This document shows positions 7,407 through 15,962 of a stretch of 64,000 nt of DNA, one piece after another. The position numbers were made by a program, and so were the translations under genes. This DNA is from Actinoplanes lutulentus. GTDB lineage: Bacteria > Actinomycetota > Actinomycetes > Mycobacteriales > Micromonosporaceae. The notes below the pieces were generated by a model. The model was not told where the DNA came from and did no database searches. It worked only from the letters and a program-made list of their open reading frames with translations. Positions within the stretch are counted from its first letter, which is position 1, and each line of letters begins with the position of its first letter. The stretch lies in contig NZ_QLMJ01000010.1 in NCBI RefSeq assembly GCF_003259845.1, forward strand, positions 124,001 through 188,000, written 5' to 3'.

Positions 7407-8885
7407 TCAGGGTTCGGTCGGCCACCGGTGCACGGGCTCGTTGAGCCTCTGCAGCTCGACGTATCGCTGGGTCATCTCGCGGATCGCCGACGGCCGGTCC
7501 AGCCCCCGGTTCTCGGCGGCGCGAACGGCGGCGGTCTGCCAGGTCGCCCCGTTGCGGCCGGTGCGGCAGCGGTCCTCGATCACGCCGAGCAGCCGGTTTC
7601 GCTGAGCCGCGTCAACACCGAACCGGTCCAGCCCGGCATGCGCTTTCTCCAGCAGCTCTCCGAGGACCAGGTCCACGACCGGGATCTCGCCCCGGCCGGG
7701 CCACCGCAGCACCGCCGCGATGCCGTCCTTGGAACCGGCCTGGAAGTTCGACGCGGCGTCGGTGAACGGCAGCCGCTCCCAGATCGGTGACTCCTCGGCG
7801 GCCAGCTCGGCGACGAGACCGAAGTAGAGCGCCGCGTTGGCGAGCAGGTCGACCACGGACGGCCCGGAGGGCAGCACCCGGTTCTCCACGCGAAGATGGG
7901 GTTTACCGCCCGAGACGTCGTAGACCGGACGGTTCCAGCGGTAGACGGTTCCGTTGTGCAGGCGCAGCTCATGCAGGCCGGGGATGTCGCCGGCTTCGAG
8001 TGCGGCTGCCGGGTCCTCGTCGTGCAGCTCGGGCAGCAGCGGCGGGAAATATCGGACGTTCTCCGCGTAGAGGTCGAGGACCGAGTCGATCCATCGTTCG
8101 CCGAACCACACGCGAGGGCGTACCCCCTGGGCTTTGAACTCGTCCGGCCTGGCGTCGGTGGCCTGTTCGAAGAAGGCGATCCTCGTTTCGGCCCAGAGTC
8201 GATTTCCGTACAGATAAGGGGAATTTGCCCCCAGCGCGACCTGGACCGCGGCAATGGCCTGGCTCGCGTTCCAAGATCGCGCGAAGTCGGCCGGCGGGAC
8301 CTGGAGGTGGAACTGGACGCTGGTGCAGGCCGATTCGGGGGCGATCGTGTCGCTGCTGGTGCGTAAACGGTCGAATCCCTCGATGTCGATCCGGAACTCG
8401 TCACCTCGGGCGGCGACGATCTCGCTGTCCAGGGCACGGAATCGTTCGCCGGCCGAGAGATTCGCCGGGACCAGGTGCGACGGCTGGAGCGTCGGCAGCA
8501 TGCCGATCAGGGCGAGCCGGCTCTCGCTCTTGCGGGCGCAGTCGGCGGCGGCGCGCAGACCGTCCAGAATGTCCCGTTCGTAATCACCCAGACCGTCGCC
8601 CGCGATGAGCCGGGGCGGCACGTTGAACTCCAGGTTGAACTTGCCGAGCTCGGGCTGGAACCGCGGGTCACCCAGATCCGCCAGGATCTCAGCGTTGCGC
8701 ATGCTCGGGCCGGCGTCCGCGTCGACCAGGTTGATCTCGATCTCCAAGCCGGTCATCGGCGCGGAGCAGTCGAACGGTGATGTATCCAACATCTCGCCCA
8801 GGACGTCGAGGCAACGATGCAGCTTGCGGCGGAACGCAACCCTGTCCCGCGACGAGAAGACGGCGTTCACCAGATCCTTGCCCAT
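7407..8885 (-). CDS. Glutamate-cysteine ligase-type (GCS2) enzyme
   Basis: A 492-residue soluble protein of the glutamate-cysteine ligase family 2 fold widespread in actinobacteria. Visible markers are the N-terminal glutamate-binding region TGLEIEINLVD, FNLEFNVPPRL, the SVQFHLQVPP strand, ALGANSPYLYGNRLWAETRIAFFEQA, and HNGTVYRWNRPVYDV with HLRVENRVLPSGPSVVD near residue 330. Enzymes of this class join glutamate (or a similar acid) to cysteine or other amines using ATP. These organisms use mycothiol, so the natural substrate is unclear. Start ATG 8885. Downstream it converges on the previous gene with 7 bp between stops. Confidence 0.82.
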   Translation of the reverse strand: MGKDLVNAVFSSRDRVAFRRKLHRCLDVLGEMLDTSPFDCSAPMTGLEIEINLVDADAGPSMRNAEILADLGDPRFQPELGKFNLEFNVPPRLIAGDGLGDYERDILDGLRAAADCARKSESRLALIGMLPTLQPSHLVPANLSAGERFRALDSEIVAARGDEFRIDIEGFDRLRTSSDTIAPESACTSVQFHLQVPPADFARSWNASQAIAAVQVALGANSPYLYGNRLWAETRIAFFEQATDARPDEFKAQGVRPRVWFGERWIDSVLDLYAENVRYFPPLLPELHDEDPAAALEAGDIPGLHELRLHNGTVYRWNRPVYDVSGGKPHLRVENRVLPSGPSVVDLLANAALYFGLVAELAAEESPIWERLPFTDAASNFQAGSKDGIAAVLRWPGRGEIPVVDLVLGELLEKAHAGLDRFGVDAAQRNRLLGVIEDRCRTGRNGATWQTAAVRAAENRGLDRPSAIREMTQRYVELQRLNEPVHRWPTEP

Positions 8886-9013
8886 GTGCCCTCCCGGGGA
8901 CGACCGGCGGACTAAAGGACGTCGATCACCGCTCTGTGAACGAACAATCGCGCTCGGTACACATTGCCATCCCGGGCGGAGGACCGCCAGACGAAGCCGA
9001 GGACCCCGGACGC

Positions 9014-9050
9014 AGCGACGCGCCGCCCGGAAGCCGGGCGGCGCGTCGCT
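9014..9050 (-). terminator. Strong hairpin downstream of yceI-type gene
   Basis: A 17-bp perfect GC-rich stem around AAG, starting AGCGACGCGCCGCCCGG. It lies 16 bases past the YceI stop on the minus strand. There is no U tract, as often in actinobacteria. Confidence 0.65.
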
Positions 9051-9065
9051 GAAGATCTACTGGGA

Positions 9066-9644
9066 TCAGGCGGCGTCCTGCTGGAGGATGGCCTCGCCCT
9101 CGATCTCGATCTTGACCTTCTTGCTCACCATGAAGCCGCCGCTCTCCAGGGCGACGTTCCAGCTCAGGCCCCAGTCGTCACGGTCGATCTCGGTGTGCGC
9201 GCTGAAACCGAAGACGTGCTGGCCGTACGGGCTGGTGGTGGCGCCCTCGAACTCGACGACCAGCTCGACCGGACGGCTGACACCCTTGATGGTGAGCTCG
9301 CCGTCGAGGACGAACTCGGCGCCCGCGTGCGACTTCACACCGGTGCTGCGGAAGTCCATGGTCGGGTACTTCTCCGACTCGAAGAAGTCGCCGGTGCGCA
9401 GGTGGTTGTCGCGGTCGACCTGGCCGGTCTCGACGCTGGCGGTCTTGATGGACGCGGTCACAGCGGAGTCCAGCGGGTTCTCCCCGACGGTGATGGTGGC
9501 GGTGGCCTCGGCGAACTGGCCGCGGACCTTGCTCACCATGAGGTGTTTGACCACAAAACCGACGCGCTTGTGTGCTGCGTCCAGGTCGTAGGTGCCGGCG
9601 GCCGGGATCTGCAGACCTTCGAACTCACGCGTGCTGACGGTCAT
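9066..9644 (-). CDS. YceI-family lipid-binding protein
   Basis: A 192-residue YceI-fold beta-barrel protein that binds isoprenoid-type or amphipathic lipids. Markers: GTYDLDAAHKRVGFVVKHLM at the start of the barrel, VRGQFAEATATI, DNHLRTGDFFESEKYPTMDF, the DGELTIKGVSRPVELVVEF block and a final DRDDWGLSWNVALESGGFMVSKKVKIEIE-type strand. No signal peptide, so it is cytoplasmic, unlike E. coli YceI. It is divergent from a MarR gene whose operator probably overlaps its promoter. Start ATG 9644 has GAAGGAAC upstream. Confidence 0.92.
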   Translation of the reverse strand: MTVSTREFEGLQIPAAGTYDLDAAHKRVGFVVKHLMVSKVRGQFAEATATITVGENPLDSAVTASIKTASVETGQVDRDNHLRTGDFFESEKYPTMDFRSTGVKSHAGAEFVLDGELTIKGVSRPVELVVEFEGATTSPYGQHVFGFSAHTEIDRDDWGLSWNVALESGGFMVSKKVKIEIEGEAILQQDAA

Positions 9645-9696
9645 GACTGTTCCTTCTTTCGAAACCTGAGCGACTGGATGCTTGTCTGACGGAGCA

Positions 9697-9727
9697 ACTA
9701 TATGCGCTGCAATATTCCCCCTGTCAA
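9697..9727 (-). promoter_or_regulatory. Promoter of yceI-type gene overlapping probable MarR operator
   Basis: Read on the minus strand: a consensus -35 TTGACA at 9727-9722 and -10-like CATATA at 9704-9699 with 17-bp spacing. The interval contains ATATTGC/GCATAT half-sites forming an imperfect palindrome, a plausible MarR operator shared by the divergent genes. Confidence 0.5.
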
Positions 9728-9748
9728 GTGCCTGCTAGTGTTGATCGT

Positions 9749-10237
9749 GTGAACACGGATCTGGACGACCCCCGCCTCACCGCAGTCGGACTGCTCGCGG
9801 AGGCTTACACGGGATTGATGAACCGCTTCGCCGCGCAGTTCGACGAGCACCGGTTGTCCTCGGTCGAGTTCGAGGTGCTGATGCGCCTCGCCCGCTCGCC
9901 CGGCAACCGCCTGCGGATGACCGACCTGGCCGGGCAGACGACGCTCTCCACCAGCGGCGTCACCCGCGTTGTCGACCGGATGGAAAAGGGCGGCCTGGTC
10001 CGCCGGGAGGCGTGCGCCAGCGACCGCCGCAGCTCGTACGCGGTGATCTCGGAGGCCGGCATGCAGCGCCTCGACGAGGTCCTGCCGGGACATCTCGAAC
10101 TGGTTCAGCAGTGGTACGTCGGGCTGCTCCCGCCGGAGCGGCTCGATCAGCTGCTGGGCTCACTGCGCACGATCCGCGATGCGGTCAACCCGTGCGCAGT
10201 GGCCGGCAGCGAAGAGCCGATCCAGCCGGCAGCCTGA
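9749..10237 (+). CDS. MarR-family transcriptional regulator
   Basis: A 162-residue winged-helix repressor. The dimerisation helix is LTAVGLLAEAYTGLMNRF. The DNA-binding part is LTDLAGQTTLSTSGVTRVVDRMEKGGLV plus the wing RREACASDRRSSYAVISEAGM, where the DRR signature is intact. Start GTG 9749; the divergent YceI gene begins 105 bp away and is the likely target. It almost abuts (1 bp) the convergent acyl-CoA dehydrogenase gene. Confidence 0.93.
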   Translation: MNTDLDDPRLTAVGLLAEAYTGLMNRFAAQFDEHRLSSVEFEVLMRLARSPGNRLRMTDLAGQTTLSTSGVTRVVDRMEKGGLVRREACASDRRSSYAVISEAGMQRLDEVLPGHLELVQQWYVGLLPPERLDQLLGSLRTIRDAVNPCAVAGSEEPIQPAA

Positions 10238-10238
10238 T

Positions 10239-11396
10239 TTACAGGCCCAGGCCTCGGGCGATCAGCATGCGCTGCACCTCGGACGTGCCTTCGCCCACTT
10301 CGAGGATCTTGGCGTCACGATAGAAGCGGCCGACCGCCGACTCGTTCATGAAGCCGTACCCGCCGTGCACCTGGGTGGCGTACCGGCTGTTCTCCATGGC
10401 GGCGTTGCTGGCGTTCAGCTTCGCGATCGCCGCGTACCGCTTGAAGTCCTCGCCGGCGAGCATCCGGGAGGCCGCGTCGTAATAGCCGAGCCGGGCCACG
10501 TGCGCGCGCAGGTCCATGTCGGCGATCAGGAAGCTCACGGCCTGGTTGTCGCCGATCGGCCGGCCGAAAGCGGTGCGCTGCTTCGCGTACGTCACCGACT
10601 CGTCGACGCAGCCCTGCGCGAGACCCACCGACAGGGCGGCGATCGCGATCCGGCCCTCGTCGAGGATCCGCAGGAACTGGGCGAGACCCCGGCCTCGTAC
10701 GCCGAGCAGGTTGGCCTCGGGTACGCGTACGTCGTCGAAGGACAGCTCGTGGGTGTCCGAGGCGCACCAGCCGACCTTGGAGTACTGCGGCGCGACGGTG
10801 AAGCCGGGCGTGCCGGACGGCACGATGATCGTCGACAGTTCCTTGCTTCCGTCCGGGTTCCGGCCGGTCACCGCCATCACGGTGACCAGGCAGGTGATGT
10901 CGGTGCCGGAGTTCGTGATGAACGCTTTCGTCCCGTTGATCACCCACTCGCCGGCCGACTCGTCGAGCACCGCCCGGGTCAGCGTCCCGGACGCGTCCGA
11001 GCCGGCTCCGGGCTCGGTCAGGCCGAACGCCGCGAGCGCCTCACCGCTGGTCAGCCGGGGCAGCCAGCGTTCTTTCTGCTCGTCCGTCCCGTACCGGTGG
11101 ATCGGCATGGCGCCGAGCGAGACCCCCGCTTCCAGGGTGACCGCGACCGAGCTGTCCACTCTGGCCAGTTCTTCGAGGGCGATGCAGAGCGCGAAGTAGT
11201 CGCCGCCCATGCCGCCGTGCTTCTCGTCGAAGGGCAGACCGAAAAGTCCCATTTTGCCCATCTGGCGCACGATCTCGTACGGGAAAGTCTTCCTCTCGTA
11301 GTGCTCAGCGATCACCGGGGCGACCTGCTCCCGGGCGAACTGGCGCACGCTCGCGCGCAGCTCCTCGTACTCGTCGCCGAGCCGGAAGTCGACCAT
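10239..11396 (-). CDS. acdH: Acyl-CoA dehydrogenase (branched-chain, AcdH-like)
   Basis: A 385-residue FAD-dependent acyl-CoA dehydrogenase. It has FGLTEPGAGSDAS (flavin/substrate region), a central beta domain, DIT-type motifs replaced by DMDLRAHVARLGYYDAAS, and the C-terminal GEGTSEVQRMLIARGLGL. The Glu in GEGTS matches the catalytic base position of MCAD/SCAD enzymes; isovaleryl-CoA dehydrogenases usually place the base elsewhere, so specificity is not certain. It lies downstream of the carboxyltransferase and is probably the isovaleryl/isobutyryl-CoA step of the cluster. Start ATG 11396 with GAGAGAGGC upstream. Confidence 0.9.
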   Translation of the reverse strand: MVDFRLGDEYEELRASVRQFAREQVAPVIAEHYERKTFPYEIVRQMGKMGLFGLPFDEKHGGMGGDYFALCIALEELARVDSSVAVTLEAGVSLGAMPIHRYGTDEQKERWLPRLTSGEALAAFGLTEPGAGSDASGTLTRAVLDESAGEWVINGTKAFITNSGTDITCLVTVMAVTGRNPDGSKELSTIIVPSGTPGFTVAPQYSKVGWCASDTHELSFDDVRVPEANLLGVRGRGLAQFLRILDEGRIAIAALSVGLAQGCVDESVTYAKQRTAFGRPIGDNQAVSFLIADMDLRAHVARLGYYDAASRMLAGEDFKRYAAIAKLNASNAAMENSRYATQVHGGYGFMNESAVGRFYRDAKILEVGEGTSEVQRMLIARGLGL

Positions 11397-11416
11397 GACT
11401 GCCTCTCTCTACTCAG

Positions 11417-11456
11417 GAGCTACACAGAGCTACACGGAGATACACAGAGCTACACG
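11417..11456. repeat. Four-copy 10-bp tandem repeat between accD and acdH
   Basis: GGAGCTACAC, AGAGCTACAC, GGAGATACAC, AGAGCTACAC in a row. It begins at the accD stop codon and fills most of the 53-bp gap before acdH. The copy number could vary by slippage. Confidence 0.85.
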
Positions 11457-12973
11457 GGAGTGACGCCGTGCCGGCGCCGAGAGAACGTGCGGTCCTTGCC
11501 TCGCGCGGCGTCGAAGCGCCGGACCAGCTCGGCCCGCAGATCGGCCGGCTCGACGACCGTGTCCACGACCAGCTCACCGGCGAGACGCATGATGTCGATG
11601 TCGCGCTCGTACTCGGCGCGGCGCGCGGTGACGAAGGCGGAGCGCTCCTCCGGGTCCTCGATCGCCGCGATCTTGTTGGCGTACACCGCGTTCACCGCGG
11701 CCTCGGCGCCCATCACGGCGATCTTCGCGGTGGGCAGGGCGATCGTGGCCTCCGGATCGAACCCGGGACCGGCCATCGCGTAAAGGCCGGCGCCGTACGC
11801 CTTACGCACCACCACACAGATCTTCGGAACCGTGGCCTCCGAGATCGCGGTGATCATCTTGGCGCCGTGCCGGATGATGCCCTGCTTTTCCACGGCCGTG
11901 CCGACCATGAAACCGGGCACGTCGGTGAGGAAGAGCAGCGGAACGTTGAAGGCGTCACAGAGCTGCACGAACCGGGTGGCCTTGTCGGCCGAGTCGACGA
12001 ACAGCACCCCGCCCTTGAACATCGAGTTGTTGCCGACCACGCCGACCACCTCGCCGTTGAGGCGGGCGAATCCGACGGTCAGCTCACGTGCCCACAGGGC
12101 CTGAATCTCGAAGTACGAATTCTCGTCGACCAGGCCTTTCACGTACCGTCGCATGTCGAAGGCCTGGCGCTCGCTCACCGGAACCAACGCGCTGAGATCG
12201 ACCCGGCCGGGCTCCGCCGCGGTCGCCGCAGGCGGCTGCTGCGTCCAGTTCGCCGGAAGGTAGGACAGGTAGGTTCGCACCACGTCGAGCGCCTCGCGCT
12301 CGGTCTTGCAGAGGAAGTGGCCGACGCCGGACTCGGTGCAGTGCACCCGGGCGCCACCCATGGCTTCGAGCGTCGTCTTCTCCCCGGTGACCATCTCGAC
12401 CATCCGGTCGGAGCCGAGGTACATGCTGGCGTTGCCCTCGACCATCGCGACCACGTCGCAGAACGCCGGAATGTACGCCCCGCCGGCCGCGGACGGCCCG
12501 AACAGCGCGCAGACCTGCGGAATCGCACCGGAGGCACGGACCTGGGTGTGGAAGATCTTGCCGGCGCCGCGGCGGCCGGGGAAAAGGTCGACCTGGTCGG
12601 TGATCCGGGCGCCGGCCGAGTCGACGAGGTAGACCATCGGCACGCTCTCGCGGTACGCCCGCTCGATGATCCGGACGATCTTCTCGACGGTACGCGCACC
12701 CCACGAACCGGCCTTGACCGTTGAGTCGTTCGCCATGACGCAGACGGGCCGGCCGTCGATCCGCCCGAATCCGGTGATCACACCGTCGGCGGGCAGGCCG
12801 TCCGCGAGACTGTTGGCGTAGATGCCGTCCTCGACGAACGTGCCCTCGTCGATCAGCAGGCTGATCCGTTCGCGTGCGAAGAGCTTGCCCTTGGCGGCGT
12901 TGGCGGCGTGATATTTCTCGGCGCCACCGGCCAGCACACGCTTGCGTACGGCCGCGAGCGCGTCGCCGTCCAT
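11450..12973 (-). CDS. accD1: Acyl-CoA carboxylase carboxyltransferase (methylcrotonyl/propionyl type)
   Basis: A 507-residue beta subunit that moves the carboxyl group from carboxybiotin to acyl-CoA. N-terminal crotonase-like half: KLFARERISLLIDEGTFVEDG, PSAAGGAYIPAFCDVVAMVEG. C-terminal half: VPLLFLTDVPGFMVGTAVEKQGIIRHGAKM, then VVRKAYGAGLYAMAGPGFDP and AVMGAEAAVNAVY; both oxyanion-hole Gly pairs are intact. Its place beside HMG-CoA lyase and an acyl-CoA dehydrogenase points to methylcrotonyl-CoA in leucine breakdown. ATG 12973 has GGAGG six bases upstream; the longer open frame upstream is not needed. Two TetR-type operators sit directly upstream. Confidence 0.92.
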   Translation of the reverse strand: MDGDALAAVRKRVLAGGAEKYHAANAAKGKLFARERISLLIDEGTFVEDGIYANSLADGLPADGVITGFGRIDGRPVCVMANDSTVKAGSWGARTVEKIVRIIERAYRESVPMVYLVDSAGARITDQVDLFPGRRGAGKIFHTQVRASGAIPQVCALFGPSAAGGAYIPAFCDVVAMVEGNASMYLGSDRMVEMVTGEKTTLEAMGGARVHCTESGVGHFLCKTEREALDVVRTYLSYLPANWTQQPPAATAAEPGRVDLSALVPVSERQAFDMRRYVKGLVDENSYFEIQALWARELTVGFARLNGEVVGVVGNNSMFKGGVLFVDSADKATRFVQLCDAFNVPLLFLTDVPGFMVGTAVEKQGIIRHGAKMITAISEATVPKICVVVRKAYGAGLYAMAGPGFDPEATIALPTAKIAVMGAEAAVNAVYANKIAAIEDPEERSAFVTARRAEYERDIDIMRLAGELVVDTVVEPADLRAELVRRFDAARGKDRTFSRRRHGVTPV

Positions 12974-13005
12974 CGTTCCTCCGCATCCCGGCGGGGTCAC
13001 CCGCC

Positions 13006-13038
13006 TTAACGATCGTTAGAAACCTTAACGGTCGTTAG
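13006..13038. promoter_or_regulatory. Two TetR-type operators upstream of accD1
   Basis: TTAACGATCGTTAG (13006-13019) and TTAACGGTCGTTAG (13025-13038) have centres 19 bp apart, about two helical turns. A third copy, TTAACGGTCGTTCAG, lies upstream of the cluster's tetR gene, so the TetR protein probably controls both. Confidence 0.78.
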
Positions 13039-13070
13039 GCTAGCCCATTTGGTGGGACGACGGCAACGAC

Positions 13071-13107
13071 GGACAGGAGCCTCCGCGGCTGCGGAAGCTC
13101 CTGTCCG
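13071..13107. terminator. Hairpin between accD1 promoter and chaplin-like gene
   Basis: GGACAGGAGC pairs with GCTCCTGTCC around an inner CCGC/GCGG stem. A T-rich run (GTATTTATTT) follows on the plus side. It lies 32 bases past the chaplin-like stop and probably insulates that gene from accD1. Confidence 0.7.
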
Positions 13108-13138
13108 TATTTATTTACGTGCTACCGCTGCGCGATGA

Positions 13139-14452
13139 TCAGCGCAGGCTGTTGAGCAGACCCAGGCCACCGCCGAGGCCGGCGCTGCGAACGCCGCCCA
13201 GGTCGGTCAGACGGCCCAGCGAGGACTTCTCGGCGGCACGGCCACCGTTGCCCTTGGTGTAGGTGTCGGGGAGCTCGTCGCCGTAACCCGCGTCGTCCTG
13301 CACGTCGGCCGGCAGCTCGTCGGCCGGAGCCTCGTCGCCGTAACCCGAGTCGCCCATGACGTCGTCGGCCGGAGCCTCGTCCGCCACGTCCGGTGCCTCG
13401 TCGGCGTAGCCGCCGTCGCCACGAACGTCGCCCGGCATGTCGGTGTCGGCCGGAGCCTCGTCGCCGTAGCCACCGTCGTCGCCGGCCACGTCACCGTCGT
13501 CGTCCTTGACGGGCTTGACCTTCTTGATGTTGCTGTCGATCACGTTCGCGCAGTTCGCCTGGCTGTACGACTGGCCGAGGAACGACAGCGAGTTGCCGCA
13601 GATGTTGATCGGCGCGGTGACCGGCGCGGCGAACTGGGTGCCGTTCAGGAACCCGAAGTTGCCGGCGTTGCTCTGCCGGATGCCGCCCCAGTTGCCACCG
13701 ACGTTGCCGCCGTGGCCACCGGTCGGGGCGAACCCGAAGTTGCCGAGGTTGCCGTGGCCGGGGTTGAGGCCACCGTGTCCGAGGCCGCCCTGTCCGAGGC
13801 CACCCTGGCCGGGGAGGCCGTGCCCGAACCCGCCGGGAACAACGTTGCCGACGCCGTGCTGGCCGCCGAGACCCTGCTGTCCACCGAGGCCGTGCTGGCC
13901 ACCGGTGCCGTGGGCCAGGTTGTGGGCCATGTTGCCGATGGCGTTGTTGCCGAGCAGGTTGCGGTCGGTGCCGAAGCTCTCGCGCTGCATCGACGACTTC
14001 TTGACGATGCTCTTACGGCCGTCGACGCCGATCGCGTTGGTGCAGGCCGCGGCGGCGTAGGAGACGCCACCCAGGCTGGTCGCGTTGCCGCACGCGTTGA
14101 TCGGCATGGTGACCGGAACGGCGATCTGGGTGCCGTTGCCGATCCCGAAGTTGCCGACGCTCTGCTGGCCGATGCCGTCGTTCCAGCCGTTCTGTCCACG
14201 GTGCCCACCGGCGCCGATGGCGTTCACGCCGGAGCCGGAGCCCTGGGAGATGCCGAGCAGGCTGTCCGCGTTGCCGACCTGGTTCATCGGGAGGACGACC
14301 GGGAACGCGATCTGGGAGCCGTTGCCCTCACCGAAGTTGCCGAGGCCGGCCTGGTCGATGCCGGCCTGAGCCGCGGCGGCCGGAGCGAGGAGAAGGGCGC
14401 CGGCGGCGAGCACACCGATGCTGAGCGTCTTACGAACCCAAGTCTTCTTCAT
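13139..14452 (-). CDS. Exported protein with three chaplin-like domains
   Basis: A 437-residue protein. A signal peptide MKKTWVRKTLSIGVLAAGALL ends at about AQAG. Three chaplin-like units follow. Unit 1 (residues about 33-75) contains PVVLPMNQVGN and has lost its Cys. Unit 2 (about 90-130) has PVTMPINACGN and AAACTN. Unit 3 (about 270-310) has PVTAPINICGN and QANCAN, with Cys pairs as in chaplins. A Gly/Gln/His linker separates units 2 and 3, and an acidic tail repeats YGDEAPAD. Chaplins coat aerial hyphae and spores with amyloid-like hydrophobic layers. There is no LPxTG anchor. ATG 14452 is the only sensible start. It lies inside a catabolic gene cluster. Confidence 0.75.
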   Translation of the reverse strand: MKKTWVRKTLSIGVLAAGALLLAPAAAAQAGIDQAGLGNFGEGNGSQIAFPVVLPMNQVGNADSLLGISQGSGSGVNAIGAGGHRGQNGWNDGIGQQSVGNFGIGNGTQIAVPVTMPINACGNATSLGGVSYAAAACTNAIGVDGRKSIVKKSSMQRESFGTDRNLLGNNAIGNMAHNLAHGTGGQHGLGGQQGLGGQHGVGNVVPGGFGHGLPGQGGLGQGGLGHGGLNPGHGNLGNFGFAPTGGHGGNVGGNWGGIRQSNAGNFGFLNGTQFAAPVTAPINICGNSLSFLGQSYSQANCANVIDSNIKKVKPVKDDDGDVAGDDGGYGDEAPADTDMPGDVRGDGGYADEAPDVADEAPADDVMGDSGYGDEAPADELPADVQDDAGYGDELPDTYTKGNGGRAAEKSSLGRLTDLGGVRSAGLGGGLGLLNSLR

Positions 14453-14701
14453 TTGGAAAGAAGTGCCTTTCACGAAATGGTCAGCAAGGAATTTCTGCGT
14501 ATTCAATTGGCTGGTTCCGGAACCTGTTTTCGGGCGCAGCGGTGCCCAGGCTCGTTTCTTCTGCGTTGACTCCGCTATCAGCGGGTGAAGTGATGGTCCG
14601 CGGGCCGTTCGGCCGATTCGCCGCCTGTGCGCAAGCGGTTCGGGAATCGGATGACCCGCACGCACGGCGAAGCGCCGGCGTGAGGCGGTGCCATCACTGA
14701 A

Positions 14702-15790
14702 CTAGTCAGGTGAGACGGTCGGTGCCACGGCATCGTTACGCCGGGCCTCGACATCGACCGCGAACGGGAACCGGTGACTGACCACCGCGCCGTTCACGAC
14801 TCGAGCCGGAAGGACGGCCACCGGGCCAACCTCCGGAGACGCTCCCGGCCCACCGGCCGGGATACCGCTGACAGTCCCGAGATTCATCCGCGCAGGCGAG
14901 GGCCCGTCTTCGACAGGCGCTTCCTGCGGGCGGTACGCCACGGGCTGAGCCGGCCTTGCAGCCGGGACGCGGCGGTGAACATGGGACCGGGACCCGGCCT
15001 TCGCGTGCCGTGCCGGCGTGACGCCGGCCGGAGCGCGAGAGGCCTTGATGCTGCTGCTTTCCGAAGTGGACGGGTCGATCTTGTTTGCCGCCACCGCATC
15101 GCCCGCTACCTGGGGCAGCTTCGCGACCGGGGCGGCGCCGCCGTCGTCGAGCGGTGATTCGACGTCCACCTGCGGCCTGTCGGCCTCGGCGTCCGGCGTC
15201 TCCGGCTCGGTCACGGTAACCGCGGCGTCCTTCGCCGGTTCGGGTCGCGTACGGTCGTCCGCCCGTCCTCCGCTGGTACGCGAGGGAGCGATCTTCCAAC
15301 GCGGTTCCGTACCGAACGGGTCCGCGTCGATCGCGGTTCCGTCGTAGGTCACCTCGTAGGGCATCTCCACCGGCCCGGACAGCATCCGTTCCGCTGTCGT
15401 GAGAATCGACGCCACGACACGCCTGTGGAGTTTCGGTGCGGGTTCGGACTCCAGCGGCTGGACGGCCGCCTTCAGGAGTTCACCGACCATCAGTTCGTCG
15501 CCGTACACCTGCGCGACGCTGTTCGACGTGGACTCGTACACCGAGCCGGCGGGCTCGTCGTCGTGATCCGCGGCGTTCGCGGCGGTGCCGGTGAGCAGCC
15601 AGGCCGCTCCGGCCAGTCCGCCGATGACGAGTGCACGCACGGCCCACCGAGAGCCGGTGTGCCCTGCGCGGCGCTCCTGTCGCCGCTCCGCCCCCTGGAT
15701 CGGGGACGGCATGAGCGGGGAGCCGCCGTCGGGGACTGACGAGGACCTGCTCGCCGTACGCGTGAAGCGCTCGACCTTCCAGCCCGTCAT
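14702..15790 (-). CDS. Hypothetical exported Pro/Ala-rich protein
   Basis: A 362-residue protein. Residues 1-45 are basic, and a twin-Arg-containing stretch precedes a hydrophobic span at about 50-70 (WAVRALVIGGLAGAAWLLTG) ending TAANAAD, a likely signal peptide. A conserved-looking helical segment follows (about 80-150, SVAQVYGDELMVGELLKAAV, RRVVASILTTAERMLSGPVE), then a disordered Pro/Ala/Glu region. The end RVVNGAVVSHRFPFAVDVEA may be a short beta element. No family recognised. It sits 249 bp upstream of the chaplin-like gene on the same strand; a joint role at the cell surface is possible but inferred. ATG 15790 follows GGGTGG. Confidence 0.65.
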   Translation of the reverse strand: MTGWKVERFTRTASRSSSVPDGGSPLMPSPIQGAERRQERRAGHTGSRWAVRALVIGGLAGAAWLLTGTAANAADHDDEPAGSVYESTSNSVAQVYGDELMVGELLKAAVQPLESEPAPKLHRRVVASILTTAERMLSGPVEMPYEVTYDGTAIDADPFGTEPRWKIAPSRTSGGRADDRTRPEPAKDAAVTVTEPETPDAEADRPQVDVESPLDDGGAAPVAKLPQVAGDAVAANKIDPSTSESSSIKASRAPAGVTPARHAKAGSRSHVHRRVPAARPAQPVAYRPQEAPVEDGPSPARMNLGTVSGIPAGGPGASPEVGPVAVLPARVVNGAVVSHRFPFAVDVEARRNDAVAPTVSPD

Positions 15791-15962
15791 GATCCACCCC
15801 CCGTCGTCGACGCCGGCCGTTGGCCTGCTCGCCACGTTCTGAGAAGAACGCTGTCCCGTTAGGACCAGGCGATATTGGCCACTCGGTATTGGTAACGACG
15901 GGGGCGAACGAGAAGTCACGCGGACAATTGGGAAAAATGGGTCCGGGAAAGGACCGCCGGAA

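Noticed and set aside
10179..11783. 534-codon plus-strand frame opposite acyl-CoA dehydrogenase and accD1
   Set aside because: Antisense shadow of two clear enzymes; no family features.
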